Numbered from the stretch's first letter, positions 54,983 through 64,000 are shown. The stretch: DNA of 64,000 nucleotides from Pseudoxanthomonas sp. (GCF_002863005.1 NZ_PKDG01000004.1:1-64000), one strand, 5' to 3'. A program made the numbers and translations. Notes: generated by a model from the sequence alone, not told the origin.

Positions 54983-55825
54983 ATGCCCCGCTACGCCGGC
55001 CCCCTGCTCACCCGCGACACCGCCGCTGCCCTGCTCGCCGCCCGCGACCGCGGCGACACCCGCTGGCCGGGTTCGCTCGACCTCGGCCGTTCGCAGGACG
55101 AGGCATGGCTGGAGGCCGACGGCTGGCGCTGGCACGGCGTCGCGTACCCGTATCCAGGCAGACTCAAGGACCGCACGCTGTACGGGTGGGACGGCGAGGA
55201 CTTCGCGCCGGTGTCGCGCTATGCGGGGTCGCTGATCAAGCTCGTGCCCACCGAGTGGGGGGTGCCGACGTTCGAGATCGACGGCATCAAGATGCTGCCG
55301 ACCTCGAAGGCATCGCCGCTGGACGATGCGCGCCGCAAGGTCGCCCTGGTCGAGCCGAAGGGAAAGACCGTGCTCGATACCTGCGGTGGCCTGGGTTATT
55401 TCGCCGCGTGCTGCCTGGAGGCCGGCGCCGCGCGCATCCTGTCGTTCGAGAAGAATGCGGACGTGCTGTGGCTGCGCACGCTGAACCCCTGGTCACCGGA
55501 TCCGGACGATGCGACCGCCGCAGGTCGCCTGCAGCTTCTCCATGCCGATGTGTCGCAGGCGATCGCGCAGGTGCCGGATGCGTCGGTGGATGCCCTGCTG
55601 CACGATCCGCCGCGCTTCGGCATCGCCGGCGAACTGTACTCGCAGGCGTTCTACGACCAACTCGCGCGCGTGGCGCGCCGTGGTGGCGCCCTGTTCCACT
55701 ACACCGGCAGCCCCAACAAGCTGACCAGCGGGCGCGACGTGCCCGGCGAAGTGCTGAAACGGCTGGAGAAAGCCGGCTTCCGGGCACAGCGGGCGCTGGA
55801 CGGCGTCATGGCCGTGCGTCGCTGA
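54983..55825 (+). CDS. Class I SAM-dependent methyltransferase
   Basis: A 280-residue protein. The Rossmann SAM site is VLDTCGGLGYF (130-140) and a DPPRF motif follows near 205, like RNA/spermidine-synthase-related folds. N-terminal about 90 residues form a separate small domain. Substrate unknown. Start ATG 54983 is used; the upstream frame overlaps the divergent M14 gene. Confidence 0.8.
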   Translation: MPRYAGPLLTRDTAAALLAARDRGDTRWPGSLDLGRSQDEAWLEADGWRWHGVAYPYPGRLKDRTLYGWDGEDFAPVSRYAGSLIKLVPTEWGVPTFEIDGIKMLPTSKASPLDDARRKVALVEPKGKTVLDTCGGLGYFAACCLEAGAARILSFEKNADVLWLRTLNPWSPDPDDATAAGRLQLLHADVSQAIAQVPDASVDALLHDPPRFGIAGELYSQAFYDQLARVARRGGALFHYTGSPNKLTSGRDVPGEVLKRLEKAGFRAQRALDGVMAVRR

Positions 55826-55834
55826 CGCGCTGCA

Positions 55835-56425
55835 TCAGTACTCCAGTGCGACGGCGTAGAGTCGAAGCCGTCCTGCGTAGGTGCCCTGCCGGTTTATCTC
55901 GAAGTACCACCACGGGCCGTCGGGATCGATGCCGTTGGTGTCGGTCACGATCACCGTGCTCTCTTGCATGATCGTCGGGGACTCCGGCACCGCCACCAGC
56001 GGCGTGCCATAGCTCGCGTAGGTCTCGAAGCCACTGCCGTGCTTCAGCGTGACCGGCGTGACCACGAACTGCAGGTCGCCGCCCGCATCGTCGGTGATTT
56101 CAAAGAGGAAGCGCAGGCGGACACGTGTGCCGGTGAAATCGTCGGGACGACGCATCGTGAACGACATCGCCCCGGTGTTTCCCGTCCAGTTCACGCCGCG
56201 CGTGTGCACGTCGAACGTGCCGAACGTCGACCGCGACAGCGCATGCGCAGGCACCGTGATGTTTTGCGCGAAGCGCGGGCAGCGCGCCGGCTGCTGCAGG
56301 CACAGCAGCGACACCCTGTCGACGACGGGCGCACCCTTCCGCAGCAGTTCGTCGGAAGGGGGTGCGGCGAGCGCCTGCCCGCAGGCAACCACGAGCAGTG
56401 CCGACATCATCGTGCGGATGGCCAT
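55835..56425 (-). CDS. Secreted hypothetical protein
   Basis: A 196-residue protein with a signal peptide (to about residue 20). Not recognised. It holds two Cys in SLLCLQQPARCPRF and a beta-rich remainder ending YAVALEY. Start ATG 56425 has GGAG 8 bases upstream. It is transcribed divergently from the esterase at 56650, with a 224-base gap containing no other gene. Confidence 0.7.
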   Translation of the reverse strand: MAIRTMMSALLVVACGQALAAPPSDELLRKGAPVVDRVSLLCLQQPARCPRFAQNITVPAHALSRSTFGTFDVHTRGVNWTGNTGAMSFTMRRPDDFTGTRVRLRFLFEITDDAGGDLQFVVTPVTLKHGSGFETYASYGTPLVAVPESPTIMQESTVIVTDTNGIDPDGPWWYFEINRQGTYAGRLRLYAVALEY

Positions 56426-56649
56426 GTTCCGTTCTCCATGAACGCGCCCTCGCGCGATGCGCGGGCTTGCACTCAGGCCCAACGCGGCGACGTGGCAGGA
56501 GCGGACAGGGCCGGGCTGCCCACGCCGTGCGTACGGCGCGACCGCCATCACGCCGCGGCGATGGTGCGCTGCAGCTTTCCCCTTTGGCCAATGTCCCGGC
56601 CGGAAGCGCTGTGGCCCACTGCCGGCACTTCACACCGGAGGTGCCGTCG

Positions 56650-58479
56650 ATGTCGATCGCTGCGCTGCTGTGTCGTCCCGTCCCGCTCATCCCGTCCCGT
56701 CGCGCGGGCCTGTTGCTCGCTTCCCTGTTGCTGGTGGTGGCCAGCAGTCCGGCACTGGCGTTGACCGAAGTCACCGGCTTCGGCAGCAATCCGGGCAACC
56801 TGCGCATGCACAAGTACGTTCCCGCGGGGCTGGCCGCGGATGCGCCGCTGGTGGTCGCCCTGCACGGCTGCGCGCAGTCCGCGTCCAACTACGATGCCGA
56901 GACGGGTTGGGAGTTGCTCGCCAACCGCTTCGGTTTCGCCCTGTTGCTGCCCGAGCAGCAGACCGGCAACAACAGCAGCCGCTGTTTCAACTGGTTCGAG
57001 ACGGCGGACACGACGCGCGGCCAGGGAGAACCGCTGTCGATCAAGCAGATGGTCGACCGCATGATCGCCGACCATGCGATCGATCCCGCGCGCGTCTACG
57101 TCACCGGTTTGTCCGCGGGTGGCGCGATGACCTCGGTGATGCTGGCGACCTACCCCGACGTCTTTGCCGGGGGCGCGATCGTGGCGGGCCTGCCCTACCG
57201 CTGTGCGACGAGCCAGAGCGCGGCGTTCAGCTGCATGAACCCTGGCAGCGACCTGAGCCCTGCCCAATGGGGCGCGAAGGTACGTGCTGCCAGCAGCTGG
57301 ACCGGGCCCTGGCCGATCGTGTCGATCTGGCATGGCGATGCCGACTACGTGGTGCGCCCGGCCAACCTCACCGAGAGCCTGGAGCAGTGGGCCGACGTGC
57401 ACGGCATCGATACCGTGGCCGACGCCACCGACACCGTCAGCGGCTTCCCGCACAGGGTGTACAAGGACGCGGCGGGCAACGCCAAGGTCGAAACCTACGT
57501 CATCACCGGCATGGGCCACGGCACGCCGGTCGATCCCGGCAGCGGCGAAACGCAGTGCGGCACCGCGGGCGCTTACATCCTCGACGTGAACCTCTGTTCC
57601 AGCTACTACATCACCCGCTTCTTCGGCCTGGACAACCTGGACGGCACGCCGCCGACCGTCGCCCTGACCTCCCCCGCCAACGGCGCCAGCGTCAGCGGTA
57701 CTGTGGCACTGGCGGCCTCGGCCAGCGACGACATCGGCGTGGCGCGCGTGGACTTCCTGCTGGACGGTGCGCTGCTCGGCAGCGATGCCAGCGCGCCCTA
57801 CAGCCTCGCCTGGAACAGCGGCGGCACCGGCAACGGCGCGCACGTGCTGCAGGCGCGCGCGCTCGACCTCGCCGGCAATACCGGCACCTCCGCTGCCGTG
57901 AACATCACCGTCAGCGGTGGCACGAGTGGCGGCTCGCCGGTCACGGTCGTGTTCAACAACGAGGATGCCAACGATGGTTACGTGAAGGCCAGCGCCACCG
58001 GCGGCAGTCCGGCCGTCGGCACGCTGGAGGCGTACTACGGCCTGGCGATCGGCCGCGGCACCGACGGCAACCACAATCGCGCGGTGCTCTCCTTCGATAC
58101 GTCATCGCTGCCGGACAACGCGGTGGTGACGTCCGCCACGCTGACGGTGGCCTACCGCAGCGCGAGCGGCGATCCGTGGAGCAATCCCGCCGGCAACACG
58201 CTGGTCGTCGATGTCCGCAGCGGCTGCCTTGGCGCATGCCCCATCGAAGCAGCGGACTGGGCCGCCGCCACGACCACCGCCAGTAGCGCGCAGGTGCCGG
58301 CCTTCAGCGGCGGCAACCAGACCAGTACCGTGTTCGATACCGCCGGGCGCGCGGCGATCAACCGCACCGGGCGCACGCAGCTGAAGTTGCGCTTCGCCGC
58401 CAATCCCTCGGCGACGCACTATGTGTGGATCGACCGCGGCGCGACCGCCAAGCTCTCGGTCACTTACACCCTGCCCTGA
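56650..58479 (+). CDS. Secreted PHB-depolymerase-type esterase with Ig and DNRLRE-like modules
   Basis: A 609-residue exported protein (signal peptide to about 38). The N-terminal alpha/beta hydrolase has LHGCAQ and lipase box GLSAGG (Ser155), typical of extracellular PHB depolymerase/feruloyl esterase-like enzymes. Residues about 335-425 form an Ig-like module (TPPTVALTSPANGASVSG, core TPPTVALT). The C-terminal about 180 residues resemble a DNRLRE-type carbohydrate- or surface-binding module. Start ATG 56650 has GGAGG 8 bases upstream. Substrate may be PHB or a plant polymer ester. Confidence 0.85.
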   Translation: MSIAALLCRPVPLIPSRRAGLLLASLLLVVASSPALALTEVTGFGSNPGNLRMHKYVPAGLAADAPLVVALHGCAQSASNYDAETGWELLANRFGFALLLPEQQTGNNSSRCFNWFETADTTRGQGEPLSIKQMVDRMIADHAIDPARVYVTGLSAGGAMTSVMLATYPDVFAGGAIVAGLPYRCATSQSAAFSCMNPGSDLSPAQWGAKVRAASSWTGPWPIVSIWHGDADYVVRPANLTESLEQWADVHGIDTVADATDTVSGFPHRVYKDAAGNAKVETYVITGMGHGTPVDPGSGETQCGTAGAYILDVNLCSSYYITRFFGLDNLDGTPPTVALTSPANGASVSGTVALAASASDDIGVARVDFLLDGALLGSDASAPYSLAWNSGGTGNGAHVLQARALDLAGNTGTSAAVNITVSGGTSGGSPVTVVFNNEDANDGYVKASATGGSPAVGTLEAYYGLAIGRGTDGNHNRAVLSFDTSSLPDNAVVTSATLTVAYRSASGDPWSNPAGNTLVVDVRSGCLGACPIEAADWAAATTTASSAQVPAFSGGNQTSTVFDTAGRAAINRTGRTQLKLRFAANPSATHYVWIDRGATAKLSVTYTLP

Positions 58480-58527
58480 CGGCACGACGCAGCAAGCCGG
58501 CAGCGCGCCTGCGGGTTGCCCGATGCG

Positions 58528-59286
58528 TCAGGGCACGGGTTCGAACGCGATCTCGACGCCGTAGCCGACATTGCCCCAGTCGGCCCGGCCGGGCATCGGT
58601 GCGCACGCCGGCAGCGACATCACCGCACGCTCCCAACGTGCATCCTCGTCGGCCGTGGCGGTGGGTGTTGGCTGCACTCGCACTGCCCGCAGCACGCCAT
58701 CCAGCCCCACCTCCACGAGGGCCCGCCGACCGGTGTCGCGGTGCCCGGCCGCACGACGGGCGTGCTGCAGGTGCCGCCGGCATGCCTCCTGATGCGCGCG
58801 CAGCGTCGCGTTATCGACGCTGTCGGGCGGCGGATCCATGCGTACCGTCCGCGTTTGGGGGGCCGGAGTCGGCGTCGCAGTTCCATCCTCAGCACGGAAG
58901 TTGAGCAACAACCGCGGGTTGAATTGATCCTCGAAGCCGCGGTATGGCAACGGACTGGCCTTGATCACCGCGCGTTCCACGGAATCGCGCCCCTGAGCGT
59001 CGTACGGACAGGTGGGCATCGCTTCCACGCTCACCACCTCGCCACCGGGCGCCTGGATCACCCTCACGGGGCATGGCACGTCCCGCGGCACGCTGGCGGG
59101 CCGGACCCAGTGCCGTTCGACGCTCTCCATCAGCGCTCGCGCGTACGTGCGCGAGTTAGCCAAGTCCGCCAAACGCGCCTCGGACTGCGCGGCGGCAGGC
59201 ACCCACACCAACACCAGCAGGAGCGTCCATCCTGTGCGGCACCCGGATCCCTCGCCGCGGCGTGCGCCTCCCGGCAACGTCATCAT
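58528..59286 (-). CDS. Secreted protein with two TolA/TonB C-terminal-like domains
   Basis: A 252-residue protein with an N-terminal hydrophobic segment (about 19-34). Two similar regions, YARALMESVERHWVRP... (about 48-130) and CRRHLQHARRAAGHR... (about 168-250), look like TolA domain III or TonB C-terminal folds. It overlaps the stop of the upstream lipoprotein hydrolase by ATGA. Function unknown; cell-envelope linkage is a guess from the fold. Confidence 0.65.
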   Translation of the reverse strand: MMTLPGGARRGEGSGCRTGWTLLLVLVWVPAAAQSEARLADLANSRTYARALMESVERHWVRPASVPRDVPCPVRVIQAPGGEVVSVEAMPTCPYDAQGRDSVERAVIKASPLPYRGFEDQFNPRLLLNFRAEDGTATPTPAPQTRTVRMDPPPDSVDNATLRAHQEACRRHLQHARRAAGHRDTGRRALVEVGLDGVLRAVRVQPTPTATADEDARWERAVMSLPACAPMPGRADWGNVGYGVEIAFEPVP

Positions 59287-60575
59287 GGCGGCGGCAGGAT
59301 CTTCCAGAACATGCCTGCCCCCAGCTTCACCGACTGCAGTGGCTTGCGCTGCGCGGCGGGCTGGTTCGCGCGGAACATCTCGCGGATGTCGCCCATCACC
59401 TTGTCCGACTCCATGAAGTAGGAGTGCGCCAGCACGCTCTGGTCCACGCCGGAGACATCGATGGTGTCCACGCCGGAGACCAGCACGACGCCTTCGCTGG
59501 TGTCGCCGGCGCGCGGCCCGCGGTTGACCTGCTTGGACGCCTTCAGCGCCAGGTCCTCCGACGAGGCGTAGAGCGTGACCCGGCCACTCGCCCGCTGCAG
59601 CGCAGGCGCCAGTTCGGTGCGGAATACCTTTGCGTCGATATCCGGTGCGGCGAGGATGATGCCGCGGAAGCGCCCGCGCAGTTCCGGCCGGCGGGTGACC
59701 AGGTTGCGCACGGCCTGGGTCAGCCCGCGCGTGCCCATGCTGTGTCCGATCACGTACAGGTTCTGCGCGCCGGAGCGGTCGGCGAGGTCGGACAGGAAGT
59801 TCTCGATGTACGGTACCGAGCGCGCGATGCTCTGCTCGTCGGTGAAGTAGCCCGACAGCGCGGCCTGCGAAGGCCAGCTGTAGAACACCGGTGCGCCGTC
59901 GAAGCGCAGGTCGTACGCCAGCTGCGCCGTACGCCGGGCGGCGTCGCGGAAGCTGACGTTGTACCCGTGCACGAACACGAAGGCATTGCGTCCGCGGGAG
60001 GCGCCCACGCGGTCGTACAGGCGCGCGAAGAAGGGGGATTTATCCAGGCGGGTGACGTCCTGCAGGATGACGTGCTGCTTGGGATCCTCCTTGAATTCCA
60101 GCAGGTACCAGCGGGGCGATTCCAGTTCGCCGGCGACGTGGACCTTCGGGATGCTTATGCGCGCGGTGCCATAGGTGAGCTGGCGCGCGAGCGAAGGCGT
60201 GAAGCGATCGCCTGCCGGCAGCGAGGCGAACGCCGCCGCCGGCGTGCGGTTGGTGGCGTAGAACACGTCGACGTTGACGAAATCCTGCTGCGGAGGCCGG
60301 CCCGACTGCGCAGCCTCGCGGGCCCGGGCTTCGCGCTCGGCCGCTTCGCGCGCCGTCGCATCGCGTTGCTGGCGCGCCCGCGCTTCGGCCTCGGCGGCAC
60401 GGCGTTGGGCTTCGGCGCGTGCGGCCGCTTCGGCCGCGCTGCTGGGCGGCGGCGGCGGCGGCGGCGGCGGCGGTTGCGGGCTCTCCACGGGCGGAGGCAA
60501 CGGCGTCTCCTTGACGCGTTTCGCACAGCCGGCCAGCACCAGGGCCGCCAGCACCAGGCAGAGGATTCGCCGCAT
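59283..60575 (-). CDS. Lipoprotein alpha/beta hydrolase (DUF900 type)
   Basis: A 430-residue lipoprotein (lipobox LAGC, Cys17). After a polyproline stretch (about residues 35-44) and an Ala/Arg/Glu-rich coiled coil (46-90), an alpha/beta hydrolase domain of the DUF900 family follows, with nucleophile motif GHSMGT and [11 protein letters not shown]. It is coupled to the TolA-like gene by a 4-base overlap. Substrate unknown. Confidence 0.8.
   Translation of the reverse strand: MRRILCLVLAALVLAGCAKRVKETPLPPPVESPQPPPPPPPPPPSSAAEAAARAEAQRRAAEAEARARQQRDATAREAAEREARAREAAQSGRPPQQDFVNVDVFYATNRTPAAAFASLPAGDRFTPSLARQLTYGTARISIPKVHVAGELESPRWYLLEFKEDPKQHVILQDVTRLDKSPFFARLYDRVGASRGRNAFVFVHGYNVSFRDAARRTAQLAYDLRFDGAPVFYSWPSQAALSGYFTDEQSIARSVPYIENFLSDLADRSGAQNLYVIGHSMGTRGLTQAVRNLVTRRPELRGRFRGIILAAPDIDAKVFRTELAPALQRASGRVTLYASSEDLALKASKQVNRGPRAGDTSEGVVLVSGVDTIDVSGVDQSVLAHSYFMESDKVMGDIREMFRANQPAAQRKPLQSVKLGAGMFWKILPPP
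60445..60474. repeat. GGC microsatellite encoding polyproline
   Basis: Nine GGC triplets and one GGT encode ten consecutive prolines in the lipoprotein hydrolase. Triplet slippage would change only the linker length. Confidence 0.85.
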
Positions 60576-60763
60576 TCTTCACCCCATGGAAGGACGTCGG
60601 GACCGCACCCGTCCCCCGGGGGTGGCCGACGGCGGGATGGTAGCGCAGGGGCCGGCGCCGCAGCGAGCCTGCGGGCGCCGCATTCGCCAGCAGCGCGCCT
60701 GCGGGCTATCGTGTACGGGTACGGGCCGCCTCCGCACGCCCTCCCCTCACTGGAAGAACGCCC

Positions 60764-60916
60764 ATGCCGACCCCCAACTACTCCTTCGAGAAACGACAGC
60801 GCGAGCTGGCCAAGAAGAAGAAGAAGGAAGAGAAGGACGCCAAGAAGCGCGCCGAACGCGACGCGGCCCGGACCGATGCGGGCGCGGAAGACACGCCGGC
60901 CGATACCCGGGAATGA
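60764..60916 (+). CDS. Small lysine-rich conserved protein
   Basis: A 50-residue protein ([20 protein letters not shown] start; ends PADTRE). It is too short for most gene callers but has a good start and overlaps the DUF188 start by ATGA (60913-60916), supporting translation. Basic charged character suggests nucleic-acid binding; function unknown. Confidence 0.7.
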   Translation: MPTPNYSFEKRQRELAKKKKKEEKDAKKRAERDAARTDAGAEDTPADTRE

Positions 60917-61383
60917 CCGAAGCGGCGGCGCCGCCCCCGCAGGTCTGGGTCGATGCCGATGCCTGCCCGGGTCCGGTGAAGGAGATCCTGTTCCGCGCTG
61001 CCGAGCGCGCGCAGGTGCCGGTCACCCTGGTCGCCAACCAGTGGCTGCGCACCCCGCCCTCGCGCTTCATCCTCGCCCTGCAGGTACAGGGCGGCTACGA
61101 CGTCGCCGACGATGCCATCGCAGAGCGCGCGCGCCCGGGCGACCTGGTCGTGACCCAGGACATCCCGCTGGCCGCGCGCGTGCTGGCCAACGGCGCGCAG
61201 GCGGTAGACCCGCGCGGTGAGCGCTTCACGCCGGACAACATCGCCGAGCGCCTGTCCATGCGGAACTTCATGGACGAACTGCGTGGCGCCGGCGTGCAGA
61301 CCGGCGGACCGGCCGCGTTCAGCGCGCGCGATCGCCAGGGCTTCGCCAACCAGCTCGATCGCTGGCTGGCCACGCGTCGCTGA
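60913..61383 (+). CDS. YaiI/YqxD family protein (DUF188)
   Basis: A 156-residue DUF188 protein, a NYN/PIN-like putative nuclease: [16 protein letters not shown] at the N-terminus (core VDADACP), and [22 protein letters not shown]. Function is not established. Coupled to the small ORF upstream and 9 bases before the DUF6122 gene. Confidence 0.88.
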   Translation: MTEAAAPPPQVWVDADACPGPVKEILFRAAERAQVPVTLVANQWLRTPPSRFILALQVQGGYDVADDAIAERARPGDLVVTQDIPLAARVLANGAQAVDPRGERFTPDNIAERLSMRNFMDELRGAGVQTGGPAAFSARDRQGFANQLDRWLATRR

Positions 61384-61392
61384 GCCGCCGCC

Positions 61393-61731
61393 ATGCCCGA
61401 CGTCGAACTCCGTGCGCCGCTCCACCTGCTGCTGCACGTGCTGGTGCCGGTGGCGCTGGCGCGGCTGTGCTGGCCCAGGGACTGGAAGCGCGCCGCGCTG
61501 TGGATGCTGGCGGCGTGGGTCATCGACCTGGACCACCTGCTCGCCGATCCGGTCTATGCGCCCGGCCGCTGCAGTATCGGCTTCCATCCCCTGCACACCT
61601 GGCCGGCCATCCTCGTCTACGCAGGGCTGGCGCTGCCGAAGAAGACCCGCTGGTTCGGCATCGGCCTGCTCATCCATATCGCCCTCGATGGCATCGACTG
61701 CCTGCTGATGCAGGCATCGCACGCAACCTGA
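61393..61731 (+). CDS. DUF6122-type small membrane protein
   Basis: A 112-residue protein with three or four hydrophobic segments. APLHLLLHVLVP, VIDLDHLLADPVY and GFHPLHTWPA are the conserved His/Asp motifs of a family I recall as DUF6122. They resemble metal-dependent membrane hydrolase motifs (YfhO/LexA-unrelated; the true function is unknown). Confidence 0.75.
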   Translation: MPDVELRAPLHLLLHVLVPVALARLCWPRDWKRAALWMLAAWVIDLDHLLADPVYAPGRCSIGFHPLHTWPAILVYAGLALPKKTRWFGIGLLIHIALDGIDCLLMQASHAT

Positions 61732-61972
61732 CCCGCCCGTTCAGTTCCGGCGGCGCGCTTCAGGTACGCGCGGGACCCACGGCGTACGATGGCCGCGCTG
61801 CACCTTCCGCGTCCCGTCCGACCGCCGCCACCGTCGCCCGCTGCGCTTTCCTCCATGCGTTTCCGCCACGAGCACGGGCGGAGCGCCACCCCGGGAGCGC
61901 TCCATGCCTCGCGATCCGTTCCAGCCCCCCCTGCCAATCGACGCCGCCCCGCTTCCGCGGAGGACGACACCG

Positions 61973-62278
61973 GTGAGTACCGCGGTACCGCTCTGCGAAC
62001 GTTGCGACGCGGTCTGCTGCCGCCTGACCGTGGTGCTGCAGCCCGAGGACGGCGTGCCTTCGCACCTGACCACCCACACCGACGCCGGCCTGCACGTGAT
62101 GGCGCGCGATGAAGAGGGCTGGTGCGTGGCGATCGATGCGGCACGCATGTGCTGCTCGATCTACGACACGCGCCCGGACATCTGCCGCCGCTTCGTCATG
62201 GCCGGCCCGTACTGCCACGATGTCCGCACGGACTACCGGGACCGCACGTCGCGCGGCATTCCGCTCACGCTGTACTGA
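61973..62278 (+). CDS. YkgJ-family cysteine cluster protein
   Basis: A 101-residue protein with the YkgJ cysteine pattern (CERCDAVCC near the N-terminus, then CCSIYDTRPDICRRF) for a zinc or iron-sulfur site. GTG 61973 is chosen because GGAGG lies nine bases upstream; ATG 61904 would add a non-conserved 23 residues. Family function is unclear. Confidence 0.8.
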   Translation: MSTAVPLCERCDAVCCRLTVVLQPEDGVPSHLTTHTDAGLHVMARDEEGWCVAIDAARMCCSIYDTRPDICRRFVMAGPYCHDVRTDYRDRTSRGIPLTLY

Positions 62279-62298
62279 CGCGGCACCGGCGTCCGCCT

Positions 62299-63348
62299 TC
62301 AGGCGGCGAACACCGGCTCGAGCATGCGGAACGTGCCTGCGTCCGCGTCCATTTCCACCCTGCCGCCCACGGGCACGATGAACTGCTGCCGGATGTGGCC
62401 GATCATCGCGCCGCGATAGACCGGGATCTTCAGCGGCTTGAAGTAGTCGTCGAAGATCTGCGGAAGCGTCAGCGAGCCGAAGCCGCCTCCCGGGTCGCAT
62501 TCGGTGCATTCGCCGAAGACGATGCCTTCGACCTTGTCCAGCGCGCCCATCAACCGCAGCGTGCTGAGCATGCGGTCGATGCGGTAAGGCGCCTCCGACA
62601 CATCCTCCAGGAACAGGATCTTGCCTGCGAAATCCGGCAGGTACGGCGAGCCGGCCAGCGCGGTCAGCACCGTCAGGTTGCCGCCGACCAGTTCGCCCTG
62701 CGCCTTGCCGCCGGTGATCGTGACCGTGCGGTTCCTGCGTTGCACCAGCTCGTCGCCCTTGTCCGCGCTGTTGGCGTACTGCATCTGCTCGCGCTGGAAG
62801 AAGACCCGGCGGAACTGGTCGGCGTTGAACGCGTTCCAGCTGCCGATGCCGATGGGGCCATGGAAACTTGTCAATCCGGCCTGCGACAGCAGGGCGTTCT
62901 GCAGCGCGGTGATGTCGGAATAGCCGAGCAGGATCTTCGGATTGCGGCGGATCATGCCGTAGTCGAGCAACGGCAGCAGGCGCGCGGCACCGGAGCCGCC
63001 CCGGGCGCAGATGATCGCCTTGACCCCGCGGTCGGCGAACATCGCATTGAGGTCCCCCGCGCGTTCGGCATCGGTGCCGGCAAGATGCCCGTAACGCGAC
63101 GCCAGGTGCGGCGCCACCTTCACCTTGAGCCCCAGCGCTTCCATCGCCTCCTGCGCGAGCTGCAGGTCGAACGGCTCGTCGGTCGCGCCGGACGGACTGA
63201 CCAGCGCGACGGTGTCGCCGGGATTCAGCGGCGGCGGCAGCAGGCGCGCGCGCGGCGTCGCCGCGAAAGCGTGCTGGCCGGCCGCCAACGGCAGCATCAA
63301 TGAGGTCGCGGCCAGCGCGGCCGATCCGAGGAACTGTCGTCTGTGCAT
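62299..63348 (-). CDS. ldcA: Tat-exported LD-carboxypeptidase (S66 family)
   Basis: A 349-residue LD-carboxypeptidase. The N-terminus RRQFLG (3-8) is a twin-arginine signal. Catalytic Ser is in LGYSDIT, Glu in FLEDVSE and His in IGHIRQQ. It removes the terminal D-alanine from murein tetrapeptides in peptidoglycan recycling or remodelling; export through Tat is less common for this enzyme, which is often cytoplasmic. Confidence 0.88.
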   Translation of the reverse strand: MHRRQFLGSAALAATSLMLPLAAGQHAFAATPRARLLPPPLNPGDTVALVSPSGATDEPFDLQLAQEAMEALGLKVKVAPHLASRYGHLAGTDAERAGDLNAMFADRGVKAIICARGGSGAARLLPLLDYGMIRRNPKILLGYSDITALQNALLSQAGLTSFHGPIGIGSWNAFNADQFRRVFFQREQMQYANSADKGDELVQRRNRTVTITGGKAQGELVGGNLTVLTALAGSPYLPDFAGKILFLEDVSEAPYRIDRMLSTLRLMGALDKVEGIVFGECTECDPGGGFGSLTLPQIFDDYFKPLKIPVYRGAMIGHIRQQFIVPVGGRVEMDADAGTFRMLEPVFAA

Positions 63349-63428
63349 GTCATCGCCTGTCGTGGGACGGCGACCAGCTTAGCAAGACCACGTTCCTCGC
63401 CCGGTCGTTAGCGAGGCGGACCGGCCCC

Positions 63429-63611
63429 TCACCGCCTGCAGGTGTTGATGCCGAGCAGCCCATACAGCGGGCAGACATTGAACAGGCCCGTCACCAGCGG
63501 CACCACGCCGATCCATGCCCATGCCGGACCGCCCACCAGCGCCCAGCCGATCAGCAGCGAGCCGACGACGATCCGTACCCATTTGTCGAAACCACCCACG
63601 TTCGCCTTCAT
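63429..63611 (-). CDS. DUF2892 small inner-membrane protein
   Basis: A 60-residue protein with two hydrophobic segments (starts MKANVGGFDKWVRIVVGSLL; ends YGLLGINTCRR). DUF2892 domains are found as YgaP tails and near sulfur or anaerobic genes. GGAGG lies nine bases upstream. An FNR-type box lies 61 bases before its start. Confidence 0.85.
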   Translation of the reverse strand: MKANVGGFDKWVRIVVGSLLIGWALVGGPAWAWIGVVPLVTGLFNVCPLYGLLGINTCRR

Positions 63612-63665
63612 CTGCGTGTCCTCCGGGATGAGGTGCCAGCGTGCGGTGTGCCGCTGCGCCCCGCA

Positions 63666-63679
63666 TTGATCCCGATCAA
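63666..63679. promoter_or_regulatory. FNR/CRP-superfamily site upstream of DUF2892 gene
   Basis: TTGAT-CCCG-ATCAA is a perfect FNR consensus half-site pair. Its centre is 61 bases upstream of the DUF2892 ATG, which fits class II activation with a transcription start near 63631. It suggests oxygen-responsive control. Confidence 0.6.
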
Positions 63680-63785
63680 GATCAGGGGCGGCGAGCCGCG
63701 TTTTTCTCACCCGGCATGTCGATTCCGCGCTCCCCGGGGCGTCGCAGGGATGAGGGCCGGCATTCCGTCCGGCCAGGCGCACACC

Positions 63786-64000
63786 ATGGGCAGACTCGTT
63801 GCAGCGGCCATGATCAGTCTCGACGGCGTCATGCAGGCGCCGGGCGGGCCGGAGGAGGACGCCAGCGGCGGCTTCGCGCACGGAGGCTGGGTGTGGCCTT
63901 ATGCGGGCGAAGACGAGGCGATGGATGGCCTGTTCGCGCACCCGTTCTCGCTGCTGCTGGGGCGGCGCACCTACGACATCTTCGCCGGCTACTGGCCCAA
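63786..64000 (+). CDS. Dihydrofolate reductase-family protein (partial)
   Basis: The first 71 residues of a RibD C-terminal/DHFR-like protein: MGRLVAAAMISLDGVMQ and LLLGRRTYDIFAGYWP are its conserved segments. The gene is cut by the window end. Substrate unknown; such proteins reduce pterin- or flavin-related compounds. Confidence 0.75.
   Translation, partial: MGRLVAAAMISLDGVMQAPGGPEEDASGGFAHGGWVWPYAGEDEAMDGLFAHPFSLLLGRRTYDIFAGYWP

Noticed and set aside
59262-61220. A 652-codon + strand open frame
   Set aside because: It is antisense to the DUF900 lipoprotein and overlaps the DUF188 gene in another frame; composition is that of a shadow.

Overview
This is a chromosomal window of high GC content with compact genes. 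The gene content points to a gammaproteobacterium of the Xanthomonadaceae, probably Pseudoxanthomonas or a close relative (inference). Indicators are a stand-alone PilH-type regulator, YaeQ, small DUF6164- and DUF6122-type proteins, a PE-Lig-Pol ligase D with Ku, many secreted peptidases, and GTAG/GGAGCG-type palindromes between convergent genes. No rRNA, tRNA, CRISPR array, IS transposase or prophage gene was seen.

Layout. 1-500: a small GIY-YIG protein gene bracketed by inverted copies of a palindromic repeat. 0.5-9.9 kb: AcuI-type reductase, PilH, CFA synthase, a DUF3298 lipoprotein, a small ORF behind a sigma-54-like promoter, a histone H1-like protein, a rhomboid protease, a peptide transporter and an M14 peptidase. 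10-14.8 kb: GST, a three-domain lipoprotein, a secreted RNase with its barstar inhibitor, DbpA and a cold-shock protein. 15-28 kb: YaeQ, a BaiN-type flavoprotein broken by one stop codon, a Tat-exported esterase, a luciferase-like oxidoreductase, a second GST, the trhO-selO pair, an ArsR/SRPBCC pair with two operator palindromes, FKBP, a class C serine hydrolase and an intact flavoprotein related to the broken one. 28-32 kb: RidA, DUF998, and two membrane diguanylate cyclases facing each other.

32.2-34.5 kb holds the most unusual locus. A tetrapyrrole-methylase-fold enzyme matches the split-borosin peptide N-methyltransferases (SonM/OphMA type). It is followed by a 91-residue protein that looks like a separate borosin precursor (SonA type). 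A GNAT acetyltransferase gene overlaps the methyltransferase start, and a trxC-type thioredoxin lies upstream. This is a likely RiPP system making backbone N-methylated peptide.

34.5-39 kb: secreted M24 peptidase, ThpR, M13 peptidase with a TTG start. 39.1-45.1 kb: a 2014-residue repeat-rich autotransporter adhesin. 45.5-49.2 kb: MHYT-GGDEF-EAL protein, HDOD protein and a PA2169-type four-helix protein. 49.3-53.8 kb: a non-homologous end-joining cluster (ligD, a GIY-YIG-like ORF, ku, and a DksA/TraR-like zinc protein). 53.9-64 kb: M14 peptidase, methyltransferase, a PHB-depolymerase-type secreted esterase, a TolA-C-terminal-like protein with a lipoprotein hydrolase, DUF188, DUF6122, YkgJ, Tat-exported LD-carboxypeptidase, DUF2892 behind an FNR-type site, and the start of a dihydrofolate-reductase-like gene cut by the window end.

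Three proteins with GGDEF domains, a PilH regulator and a giant adhesin suggest a surface-attached, c-di-GMP-responsive lifestyle, and many exported hydrolases fit a free-living proteolytic bacterium (both inference).
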